Made by a program: the position numbers and the translations under genes
In this document: one piece after another, positions 8,860 to 16,327 of the stretch
Layout: the number at the start of each line of letters is the position of its first letter
Numbering within the stretch: position 1 is the stretch's first letter
The notes under the pieces: generated by a model
The model's input: only the letters and a program-made list of their open reading frames with translations
Told to the model about the DNA's origin: nothing
The model's database searches: none
Source: Micromonospora_I sp040659735
GTDB lineage: Bacteria > Actinomycetota > Actinomycetes > Mycobacteriales > Micromonosporaceae
Assembly (NCBI RefSeq): GCF_040659735.1
Contig: NZ_JBFANZ010000007.1
Location: 62,001 to 126,000 of the forward strand
Length of the DNA: 64,000 bases
Direction of reading: 5' to 3'

Positions 8860-10407
8860 TCAGTGGATGACCGGACAGGCCGGCCGCAACGCGGGCGCCG
8901 GCCGCGGCTCGGCCGCATCGTCCGGTGCACCTTCCGACTCCGCCACGCGAGGCGCCGGCCCGGCGGACCCCACGTCCGGATCGACCCACGGCACCGATAC
9001 CGCCTCCGGCCGCGCCTCGGCCTCCGATTCCAGCGCCGACTGCGGCTCCGGTTCGACCCCGGCTAACGGTAGGGCCTCGGACCGGGGAGCGGGCGCGAAC
9101 CAGGGCAGCGCAACGTATTCGGGGCGCAGCACCGCCGGTGGCCCGGCCGCGGCCCAGGCCGCGGACGCCAGCACCGGCTCGGGTCTCGCCACGGACGGCT
9201 CCACCGGCGGCGCGGCGTGGCGTCCGACGGGCCCGGCGTGTCCCGTACTGCTCAGCGTCCGCGCCTCGGCGTCGAGGTAGAAGTTCGGCCGCAGGTCCGC
9301 CTCGTGGTAGTAGCGGTGGAAGACACCGGTCGCGCCACCGGAGATGGGCGGGACGATCCAGCTCCAGTCCGCCGGCACCTGCCGTCCGGCGCGCTCCTCG
9401 TTACGGACGTGCGTCAGGAACCGCTCGGATTCCGTGTGGTGGTCGCTGATTTTCACGCCGGCCCGCTCGAAGGACCAGAGCACCGCCCGGTTGAGCTCCA
9501 CCAGGGCGCGGTCCTTCCAGAGCGTGCTCGCACGGGAGGTGTCGAGGCCCATGAGGCGGGCGACCTCGGGCAGCATGTCGTAGCGGTCGGGATCGGCGAG
9601 GTTGCGGGCGCCGATCTCGGTCCCCATGTACCAGCCGTTGAACGGGGCCAGTGGATAGTGCACCCCACCGATGGTGAGCCGCATGTTGGAGATGGCCGGC
9701 ACCGCGTGCCAGCGCAGGCCGAGGTCGGCGAACCACGCGAACTCGGGATGAGCCAGCGGCACCTCGAGCACCGCCCGGTCGGGCAGCTCGAAAAGGCGCA
9801 GCCCCTCGTCGGGGGTCTCGATGGCCAGCGGCAGCACATCGAACGCCTCGCGCTTGCTCTCCCACCCCAGTCGGCACATCGCCTGCGTGAACTCGATGGA
9901 GCGGGGATCCCCGGTGACGGAGTCGTCGGCGTTGCGGTAGCCGGCGTAGCGGATGAGCTGGTCGTTCCAGACCCGCGGAAAGGGCCGTCCCGGCACCGCA
10001 GGCGCGAAGAGGGAGATGACCGGTCGGATCGTGCCGGGCTCGCGGCTCGGCGCGTCGGTGCCGGCGGCCAGCTGCAGATGGTGGACGAGCGCCTCGGAGA
10101 TCCCGTCGGCGGTGGTCACGTCGCGCCGGTCGAGGACGACCAGACTGCGCCAGTAGAGCCGGCCGATGCAGCGACTGGCGTTGCGCCAGGCCACTTTCGC
10201 GCCGTACGCGAGTTCGTCGGCGGTGTGCTGGTAGGTGCCCGTCTCGTCGAGCTCCGACTGAACGGCGGCGAGACGCGGCTCGACGGGACCGAGCCGTGGA
10301 TTTTCGGCATGACACAGCCGCAGGAAGTCCTCGGCCTCGGCCGGATCGACCGGCGCCGCCGGGTCCCACTCCTCGATCGGCACGTCCCGATACCCGGGTA
10401 CCGCCAT
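8860..10407 (-). CDS. nos: bacterial nitric oxide synthase, oxygenase domain, with C-terminal extension
   Basis: Heme enzyme oxidising L-arginine to citrulline and nitric oxide. The proximal heme ligand is Cys80 in AWRNASRCIGR; the arginine-binding glutamate is Glu264 in GWYMGTEIGAR; the pterin-side WSWIVPP and the YYHEADLRPNF stretch near 370 are also present. No reductase domain is fused and none is nearby, as is usual for bacterial NOS, so cellular flavodoxin or ferredoxin reductases must supply electrons. The catalytic part ends near residue 388; a further ~125 residues rich in Pro, Ala and Glu follow, which typical bacterial NOS lacks. The ATG at 10407 has GAGGAGGAG just upstream. It is transcribed alone, separated from rho by a terminator. 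Confidence 0.93.
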   Translation of the reverse strand: MAVPGYRDVPIEEWDPAAPVDPAEAEDFLRLCHAENPRLGPVEPRLAAVQSELDETGTYQHTADELAYGAKVAWRNASRCIGRLYWRSLVVLDRRDVTTADGISEALVHHLQLAAGTDAPSREPGTIRPVISLFAPAVPGRPFPRVWNDQLIRYAGYRNADDSVTGDPRSIEFTQAMCRLGWESKREAFDVLPLAIETPDEGLRLFELPDRAVLEVPLAHPEFAWFADLGLRWHAVPAISNMRLTIGGVHYPLAPFNGWYMGTEIGARNLADPDRYDMLPEVARLMGLDTSRASTLWKDRALVELNRAVLWSFERAGVKISDHHTESERFLTHVRNEERAGRQVPADWSWIVPPISGGATGVFHRYYHEADLRPNFYLDAEARTLSSTGHAGPVGRHAAPPVEPSVARPEPVLASAAWAAAGPPAVLRPEYVALPWFAPAPRSEALPLAGVEPEPQSALESEAEARPEAVSVPWVDPDVGSAGPAPRVAESEGAPDDAAEPRPAPALRPACPVIH

Positions 10408-10503
10408 CTGCGCTCCTCCTCAGCTGACGTTCCGCGCCACGACGTGCCAGAGCTGACGCCGGCGGCATTACCGCAAATGCTGCACGCCGTCACCGGGCAA
10501 CCC

Positions 10504-10531
10504 AAGCGTGCATAAGCCGCAAAAGCGTGCA
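10504..10531. repeat. 19-bp-phased direct repeat upstream of nos
   Basis: AAGCGTGCA occurs at 10504-10512 and 10523-10531, two helical turns apart, in an AT-rich patch about 100 bp before the nos start. This spacing suits a dimeric or tandem-binding regulator on one face of the DNA. It lies between the rho terminator and nos, so nos is the only gene it could control from upstream. Confidence 0.4.
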
Positions 10532-10553
10532 AACAAAATGCGAGCCCGCCGAA

Positions 10554-10599
10554 AAGGGGCGCGAGACGGACAGCGTGTGCGATCCGGCTCGCGCCCCTT
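10554..10599 (-). terminator. intrinsic terminator of rho
   Basis: AAGGGGCGCGAG (10554-10565) pairs perfectly with CTCGCGCCCCTT (10588-10599). Read on the minus strand the GC-rich stem ends in CCCCTTTTC, a short T-run. It starts about 16 bp after the rho stop. Confidence 0.8.
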
Positions 10600-10615
10600 G
10601 ACAGGCCCCTGGTTT

Positions 10616-12583
10616 TTACTCGCCCGGGGCTGATTTCGCAATCTGCATCAGGAACTCGATGTTGGTACGGCTCTGCTTCAAGCGGTCGAGCAGCAGGTCC
10701 AGCGCCGCCTGCGAATCCAGCGAACCCATGACCTTGCGGAGCTTGTGCGTGATCGCGATCTCCTCCGGCGCGAGCAGGATCTCCTCCTTGCGCGTGCCGG
10801 ACGCACTGACATCGACCGCCGGGAAGACCCGCTTGTCGGCGATCTTCCGGTCGAGCTTCAGCTCCGCGTTGCCCGTGCCCTTGAACTCCTCGAAGATGAC
10901 CGTGTCCATCATGGAACCGGTCTCCACCAGCGCGGTGGCGAGGATGGTCAGCGACCCGCCGTTCTCGATGTTGCGGGCCGCGCCCAGGAAGCGCTTGGGC
11001 GGGTAGAGCGCGGTCGAGTCGATACCGCCCGACATGATCCGGCCGCTGGCCGGCGCCGCCAGGTTGTACGACCGACCGAGCCGGGTCACCGAGTCGAGCA
11101 GCACGACCACGTCGTGGCCCAGCTCGACCAGGCGCTTGGCCCGCTCGATCGCCAACTCGGCGACCGTGGTGTGGTCCTGCGGCGGACGGTCGAACGTGGC
11201 CGCGATGACCTCGCCCTTGACCGACCGTGTCATGTCGGTGACCTCTTCGGGCCGCTCATCCACGAGGACGACCATCAGGTGCACCTCGGGGTTGTTGTGG
11301 GTGATCGCGTTGGCGATCGCCTGCAACACCATGGTCTTACCGGCCTTCGGCGGCGAGACGATGAGCGCCCGCTGGCCCTTGCCGATCGGCATGACCAGGT
11401 CGATGACCCGGGTGGTCAGGATGTGCGGCTCGGTCTCCAACCGCAGGCGCTCCTGCGGGTAGAGCGGGGTCAGCTTGTAGAACTCCGGGCGGCGCTTCGC
11501 GTCCTCCGGGTCCATCCCGTTGATGGTGTCGAGCCGGACGAGCGGGTTGTACTTGTCGCGTCGCTCGCCGTCCCGGTTGGCACGCACGGCGCCGGTGACG
11601 GCGTCGCCACGGCGCAGGCCGTACTTCTTGACCTGGGACATGGAGACGTAGACGTCGTTGGAGCCGGCGAGGTAGCCGGTCGTCCGGACGAACGCGTAGT
11701 TGTCGAGCACGTCGAGGATGCCGGCCACCGGGACGAGCACGTCGTCCTCGGACACCTGCGGCTCGCGGCCGCCCTCACGACCGCCCTCGCGGCCGCCCTC
11801 GGCGCCCTCGGGCCGGTCGCCGCGACCACGGCGACGGTCACGGAAGCGACTGCGCCGGCCACGCCGGCCGCCGCCCTCACCGTCGTCATCGCCGTCGGTG
11901 TCCCGCTCGGCGCGCGGGCCCCGGTCGTTGCGGTCGCCGCGCTCGGGACGGTCGTTGCGGTCGCCCCGCTCGGGACGGTCGCCCCGCTCGGCACGCTCAC
12001 CGCGCTCGGGACGGTCGTTGCGGTCGCCCCGCTCGGGACGGTCGCCCCGCTCGGCACGCTCGGGACGGTCGCCGCGCTCACGCCGCGACTCGCCACGGTC
12101 ACCGCGCTCGACCCGCTCAGCGGGCCGTTCGGTGCGCTCGGCCTCGTCGGTCCGCTCCGCGGCAGCAGCAGCGGCAGCCCGGGTGCGTCGCGGCGCCCGC
12201 TGGCGCTCCTCGGTTTCGGGTGCGGCGGCAACCGCGGCGGGCTCGCCGTTGGCACGGCGGTCACCCTCGGCCCGGTCGCCCCCGGCGCGCACCTCGGCGC
12301 GTACTTCCTCGCGGGCCGGCGCGGCCGCGGCAGCGACCTCGGCCCGCGGACGCGGTGCACCGGCGGCGCTCGCGCCGCCCTGGCGCTCGGTGATCGCCGC
12401 GATCAGCTCGCCCTTGCGCATCCGGGCCGTACCGGAGATGCCGAGCGACGCGGCCAGGCTCTGCAGCTCTGGCAGCAGCATCGCCGACAGGCCGGTCCCG
12501 GTCCGCCGACGGCGGGCGGGAGCCGTGGTGGCGTCGTCAGCGACGTTGGAGACATCCGACGTCACGTCGGTGGTGTCGCTCAA
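10616..12583 (-). CDS. rho: transcription termination factor Rho
   Basis: Hexameric RNA-dependent ATPase helicase that ends transcription. The C-terminal ~390 residues are a complete Rho core: cold-shock-like RNA-binding domain, Walker A PPKAGKT near 412, Walker B DVVVLLDS, Q-loop and R-loop elements. Residues ~1-45 hold the Rho N-terminal helical domain. Between them lie ~200 residues dominated by Arg, Asp, Glu and Gly (repeats of the type ERGDRPERGDRND), an actinobacterial insertion thought to add RNA contacts. The start is TTG at 12583, preceded eight bases earlier by GGGAAGGA; no ATG or GTG is available there. The 291-bp gap to thrB is its leader and shows no other gene. Its intrinsic terminator follows. 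Confidence 0.96.
   Translation of the reverse strand: MSDTTDVTSDVSNVADDATTAPARRRRTGTGLSAMLLPELQSLAASLGISGTARMRKGELIAAITERQGGASAAGAPRPRAEVAAAAAPAREEVRAEVRAGGDRAEGDRRANGEPAAVAAAPETEERQRAPRRTRAAAAAAAERTDEAERTERPAERVERGDRGESRRERGDRPERAERGDRPERGDRNDRPERGERAERGDRPERGDRNDRPERGDRNDRGPRAERDTDGDDDGEGGGRRGRRSRFRDRRRGRGDRPEGAEGGREGGREGGREPQVSEDDVLVPVAGILDVLDNYAFVRTTGYLAGSNDVYVSMSQVKKYGLRRGDAVTGAVRANRDGERRDKYNPLVRLDTINGMDPEDAKRRPEFYKLTPLYPQERLRLETEPHILTTRVIDLVMPIGKGQRALIVSPPKAGKTMVLQAIANAITHNNPEVHLMVVLVDERPEEVTDMTRSVKGEVIAATFDRPPQDHTTVAELAIERAKRLVELGHDVVVLLDSVTRLGRSYNLAAPASGRIMSGGIDSTALYPPKRFLGAARNIENGGSLTILATALVETGSMMDTVIFEEFKGTGNAELKLDRKIADKRVFPAVDVSASGTRKEEILLAPEEIAITHKLRKVMGSLDSQAALDLLLDRLKQSRTNIEFLMQIAKSAPGE
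11941..12061. repeat. 63-bp in-frame tandem repeat inside rho
   Basis: The 58 bases from 11941 recur exactly from 12004, a period of 63 bp or 21 codons, giving two copies of an Arg/Asp/Glu/Pro block in the Rho insertion domain. Smaller related units flank it. Slippage-prone, so copy number is likely to vary between strains. Confidence 0.85.
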
Positions 12584-12874
12584 TGGATTCCTTCCCTCGA
12601 TAGGCCGGGGCTGCCCGGATCGAAGATCTTGGTGGCCGGGCGGCCTCGGTGCACCCGCCTCGCGTGACGCGTCGCGGGAGTCTTTCGCACAGCAGCCCGC
12701 CGGTGTCCCGGCCCGCCAGATCGGCGGGAGGTCTCGGCGTCTGCGGCGATCTGTGGAGACTGCGGTTTGGCGTAGGCCTAGGCAGGGGTGACGGGCTGAC
12801 CGCCGAGAGCTTCGGGGGTGCGCCGCCCCGCAGGAGATCGCGTGCTTCGCGGCTGTGCTAGGTCTAGAGCGTAA

Positions 12875-13831
12875 TCAACTCTTCCGACCTGCGGCAACAG
12901 GGTCCCGCTCGGCGTGTCCCAGTATAGCCCCTTCAATCCTGGCCCCGGTGACATCTACTGGCAACGTTTGCGCAGCCCAGCCGATTCCCGGCGCGAAATC
13001 CGGGGGCACCGGGGTCAGCGCCAGCACGGTGGGGCCCGCCCCACTGATCACCGCAGCCACGCCGGCATCACGCAGCGCGACGACGAGCGCGGCGGTCCCG
13101 GGCATCCCGGCGGCCCGGTAGCCCTGGTGCAGCCGGTCCTCCGTCGCCGGAAGCAGCAGCGCCGGCTCGACCGTGAGCGCATGCACGAGCAGGGCGGCGC
13201 GCCCCGCGGTCAGCGCGGCGTCCGCGTGCGGCACGGTGGCCGGCAGCGCCGCCCGCGCGACAGCGGTCAAACCCCGCTCCTCCGGCACGAAGACGGTCGG
13301 CCGCACGTCGCCGGCCGGCGCGAGCGTCACCGCCCGCGCGCCCTCGTCTCCGGGCCCGGTCCACGCGATGGTGAAGCCGCCCAGCAGACACGGCGCCACA
13401 TTGTCCGGGTGTCCTTCGAGCCGCGCGGCGATTTGCAGCACGCCGGCGTCATCCATCCGCTCCCCGCCGTCGACCACCAGTGCCCGCGCGAGCTGCACAC
13501 CGGCGACGATCGCGGCCGACGAGGAACCGAGGCCGCGCGCCTGCGGAATCCGGTTGACGCAGGAGACGGCGAGCCCCGCGGGGCGCCCGCCGAGGGCGTC
13601 GAAGGTCGCGTGCATCGCGCGTACGACGAGGTGCCGCTCGTCGGTCGGCAGCTCTCCGGCGCCCTCACCCGTCACGTCGACGTGGCAGCCACCGGCGGTG
13701 ACCCGCGCCGTGACGTCGTCGTAGAGCGCCAGCGCCAGCCCCAGCGCGTCGAAGCCGGGGCCGAGGTTGGCGCTGGTCGCCGGCGTGCGCACCCGCACCG
13801 GCCCGGCGACGAAGGAGAGACCCATTCGCAC
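12875..13831 (-). CDS. thrB: homoserine kinase
   Basis: GHMP-family kinase phosphorylating L-homoserine with ATP, the step before threonine synthase. The N-terminal PATSANLGPGFD and the phosphate-binding loop GLGSSSAAI (in IPQARGLGSSSAAIV) are intact, as is the C-terminal GAGPTVLAL. Length 318 fits the family. The start is GTG at 13831 with AGGG upstream; an ATG at 13825 is the alternative. In most actinobacteria it directly follows thrC; here about 6.4 kb of transport and wall genes separate it, so it needs its own promoter. Confidence 0.94.
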   Translation of the reverse strand: MRMGLSFVAGPVRVRTPATSANLGPGFDALGLALALYDDVTARVTAGGCHVDVTGEGAGELPTDERHLVVRAMHATFDALGGRPAGLAVSCVNRIPQARGLGSSSAAIVAGVQLARALVVDGGERMDDAGVLQIAARLEGHPDNVAPCLLGGFTIAWTGPGDEGARAVTLAPAGDVRPTVFVPEERGLTAVARAALPATVPHADAALTAGRAALLVHALTVEPALLLPATEDRLHQGYRAAGMPGTAALVVALRDAGVAAVISGAGPTVLALTPVPPDFAPGIGWAAQTLPVDVTGARIEGAILGHAERDPVAAGRKS

Positions 13832-13932
13832 ATGCTAGGCCCTGCCGATCACGACGGGCTGTCTCACGTGGACAGGTCCGCCCGATGGGACGGCGGCCGG
13901 CCCTGACCGGCCAGGACATCGAGCCTGACCGG

Positions 13933-14126
13933 TCAGTCCTCGTCCGGCTCCGGCGCGGCGTCGACCAGCAGGTTGGCCACCGTCTGCGCCTTGCGCTCCT
14001 CGTCGAGTTCGACGACGTGCTCGTCGCGCAACCGGTCCAGCGCGGTGGAGACGGGCGGTCAGCGGCCAGGTCCAGTGCGGGCCGGCGTCCCGGATCGTGC
14101 CGAGGTAGCGGCCGAAGAACTGGACG
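13933..14126 (-). pseudogene. remnant of an SPFH/band-7 protein with internal deletion
   Basis: Two fragments of one protein family lie head to tail in different frames. Codons from about 14126 down to 14053 read VQFFGRYLGTIRDAG and a few more residues, typical of the start of actinobacterial SPFH (prohibitin/stomatin-like) proteins. From 14052 to the stop at 13933 a shifted frame reads VSTALDRLRDEHVVELDEE and on to a stop, typical of the C-terminal end of the same proteins. Several hundred codons between them are missing and there is no start codon. The left edge abuts the stop of the MFS gene. A small hairpin (GGCCGG/CCGGCC, 13897-13914) follows. Family assignment is from memory of SPFH sequences. 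Confidence 0.7.
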
Positions 14127-14129
14127 TTG

Positions 14130-15365
14130 TCAGCGCACGGGCTCGGGCACCCGGTCGGCCAGCGAGAGCCGCCGCGTGGCGATCCGCCAACCGACGGCAT
14201 AGACCAGCGTGATCAGGCCGCCACCGGCCAGGACCACCCGCTCGTCGACGATGTCGACCATCGACGCCACGATGAGCTGGCTGACCGACACGGCCAGCGT
14301 CGCGATCATCATGTCGGTGGCGAACACCCTCCCCCGCAACCGGTCAGGCACCTCCCCCTGCAGCGCGTAGTTGGACATCACCCAGTTGCCGCCGCCGGCC
14401 AGGTGCGCGACGAAAACCAGCGCCAGCACCAGCGGGAACCAGGGCGCCAGCGACACCCCGACGTAGGCGAGCCCGTAGGTGGACATCGAGATCGCCAACC
14501 CGGGCAGGAGCCAGGACCGGCGGCTCAACACGGGGCGCATCAGGATCGGCCCGACCAGTGCGCCCGCGCCGCGGACCGCGAAGAGCAGTCCGGCGCCGAT
14601 CGGCCCCACGCCGTAGACCGCGGCCAGCAGCGGAAAGACGGTCAGCACGCCGTTGCCGAGCCCCACCGCCGACTTCACGGTGACCAGCGCGAGGACCCGC
14701 GGCCGGTGTCCGATGTAACCGAGCGCCTCGCGGATCGCCGCCCACGTCCGCTGGGCAGGCTCGGCGGTGTCCCGGGGCGCCTGCAGCGGACGGCGGATGC
14801 GCCACGCCAGCGCCACCGCGGCGGCCAGGCTGACCGCCGCGATCCAGAAGCAGGCGTACGGGCCGAAGCCCGCGCTGAGCACGCCACCGACCGAGGCGCC
14901 GACCACCGTCATCGTGCCCCAGGCCGATCCCGCGATCGCGTTCGCCGCTGGGAGGTCCGCCGGCTCGACGACGTTGGGAAGCGCCGCCTGCGCGGCCGGG
15001 GAGTAGAACGCCTTGGCCACGGCGACCCCACCGATCGCGACGATCGCGAGCCACGCGGTCGCGCCGGTGCGGACCCCGAGCAGCAGCAGGGCGGCGACCA
15101 GCGCGGCGACGTTCGCCACCATCATGATCTTCTTACGGTCCAGCCGGTCCGCGATCGTGCCGGTGTACGGCAGCAGCAGCGCGACGATGCCGGTGTCGGC
15201 GGCGAGCACGAGCGCGCCCCAGACCCCGCTGCCGCCGGTCAGCTCGGGAAGAAGCACCAGCAACGGCACCATCAGGAACCAGTCCGCGCCGAAGACCACC
15301 AGTTCGGCGAGGAAGAGGTTGCGGAAATCGGGGTTACGGGTAAGGACCGACAGTGCAGACGCCAC
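14130..15365 (-). CDS. MFS transporter (EntS-like exporter family)
   Basis: Inner-membrane secondary transporter, 411 residues with about 12 hydrophobic helices. The start NPDFRNLFLAELVVFGADW and the cytoplasmic GTIADRLDRKKIMM motif between helices 2 and 3 (MFS motif A) place it in the group containing enterobactin exporter EntS and macrolide exporters. Substrate is unknown. The start is GTG at 15365, with AAGG nine bases upstream; the open frame extends further but overlaps the deacetylase. The deacetylase gene ends 23 bp upstream on the same strand, so they are probably one transcript. Confidence 0.85.
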   Translation of the reverse strand: MASALSVLTRNPDFRNLFLAELVVFGADWFLMVPLLVLLPELTGGSGVWGALVLAADTGIVALLLPYTGTIADRLDRKKIMMVANVAALVAALLLLGVRTGATAWLAIVAIGGVAVAKAFYSPAAQAALPNVVEPADLPAANAIAGSAWGTMTVVGASVGGVLSAGFGPYACFWIAAVSLAAAVALAWRIRRPLQAPRDTAEPAQRTWAAIREALGYIGHRPRVLALVTVKSAVGLGNGVLTVFPLLAAVYGVGPIGAGLLFAVRGAGALVGPILMRPVLSRRSWLLPGLAISMSTYGLAYVGVSLAPWFPLVLALVFVAHLAGGGNWVMSNYALQGEVPDRLRGRVFATDMMIATLAVSVSQLIVASMVDIVDERVVLAGGGLITLVYAVGWRIATRRLSLADRVPEPVR

Positions 15366-15388
15366 GTACCGGGACCTTACAACCCGAC

Positions 15389-16198
15389 TCAGGCGCGGCT
15401 CCCCTTCGCGGCGATGAGGTCGGACACCGTGACGAACTCGTAGCCCCGCCCGCGTAGCCCTTCGATCATGTCGGGCAGCCCGCGGAGCCCGACGAGTCGG
15501 TCGGTCGGGCCGACGTCGTGAGCGAGCAGGATCGTCCCCGGACGCGTCTTGTCGACGATGTCGCGGGCCTGCCCCGCCGGATCGCCGGGAAAGTGCGACT
15601 CGCGCATCTGCAGCGACCAGAGCACCACCCGGTAGCCCAGTTCGGCCGCGGCGAGCACCGCCCCGCCGCCCACATGCCCGTACGGCGGACGCAACAGCCT
15701 CGGATGCTGGCCGGTGGCCTGCTCGATCGCGTCGTGCGCGCGGGTCAGGTCGGCGCGCGCCCGGTCCGCGTCCGTGCGCGCGAGATCCCGGTGATCCCAA
15801 CTGTGGTTGGCCACCTCGTGCCGACCCATCCGGCCGCGCACCACCGAGGCGTACCGGCGCGCCCGCCGACCGACCATGAAGAACGTCGCCGGCGCCCCGA
15901 AGCGTGCCAGCGTGTCGAGGACCATCGTGGTCCACTCCGGCCGCGGCCCGTCGTCGAAGGTGAGCGCGATGAGCTTCCGATCGGTCTCCACCGCCCAGGT
16001 CACCAGCAGTTCCCCGGTGCCGGGGCGGTGCGCCTCCACCATCGCGGCTCCCGCCGCGCCACCCCGGACCGGCAGTTTACGGTCGGTCACCTCGGCCGCC
16101 TCGGCGAAGGCCGCGGCACCGAGGCCCGCGCCGGCCGCCACGAGGCCCGCCCGGCGCAGCACCGCGCGCCGCGTCGCTCTGACTCCCTCATCCCCCAT
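15389..16198 (-). CDS. exported polysaccharide deacetylase (NodB domain)
   Basis: Carbohydrate esterase family 4 enzyme that removes N- or O-acetyl groups from peptidoglycan, chitin or exopolysaccharide. The start segment RRAVLRRAGLVAAGAGLGAAAFA looks like a Tat signal. NodB motifs: TFDDGP (metal and base Asp), NHSWDH (HxxxH metal ligands), RPPYG, LWS, and the catalytic ILAHDVG His. Length 269 residues. The ATG at 16198 is chosen because GGGAG lies seven bases before it; upstream in-frame codons lack a ribosome site. Same direction as the MFS gene downstream. Confidence 0.9.
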   Translation of the reverse strand: MGDEGVRATRRAVLRRAGLVAAGAGLGAAAFAEAAEVTDRKLPVRGGAAGAAMVEAHRPGTGELLVTWAVETDRKLIALTFDDGPRPEWTTMVLDTLARFGAPATFFMVGRRARRYASVVRGRMGRHEVANHSWDHRDLARTDADRARADLTRAHDAIEQATGQHPRLLRPPYGHVGGGAVLAAAELGYRVVLWSLQMRESHFPGDPAGQARDIVDKTRPGTILLAHDVGPTDRLVGLRGLPDMIEGLRGRGYEFVTVSDLIAAKGSRA

Positions 16199-16249
16199 GG
16201 TCTGCTCCCGTTCTCTTCGGGGCATCCCAGACATCTGTTTCCCAAGAGA

Positions 16250-16282
16250 CGCCCTTCATGCTGATGAACAGCATGAAGGGCG
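16250..16282 (-). terminator. 14-bp perfect-stem terminator of the RND pump
   Basis: CGCCCTTCATGCTG (16250-16263) pairs perfectly with CAGCATGAAGGGCG (16269-16282) with loop ATGAA. It starts about 45 bp past the RND stop and precedes the deacetylase start. The minus strand continues TCTCTT after the stem. Confidence 0.75.
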
Positions 16283-16327
16283 GCTCAATGACGGACCAGG
16301 ATCGTATTGATCCGATTTATTCAGGTA

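Noticed and set aside
11900..12140. CRISPR-like array
   Set aside because: Repeats are tandem, in frame with rho and lack spacers.
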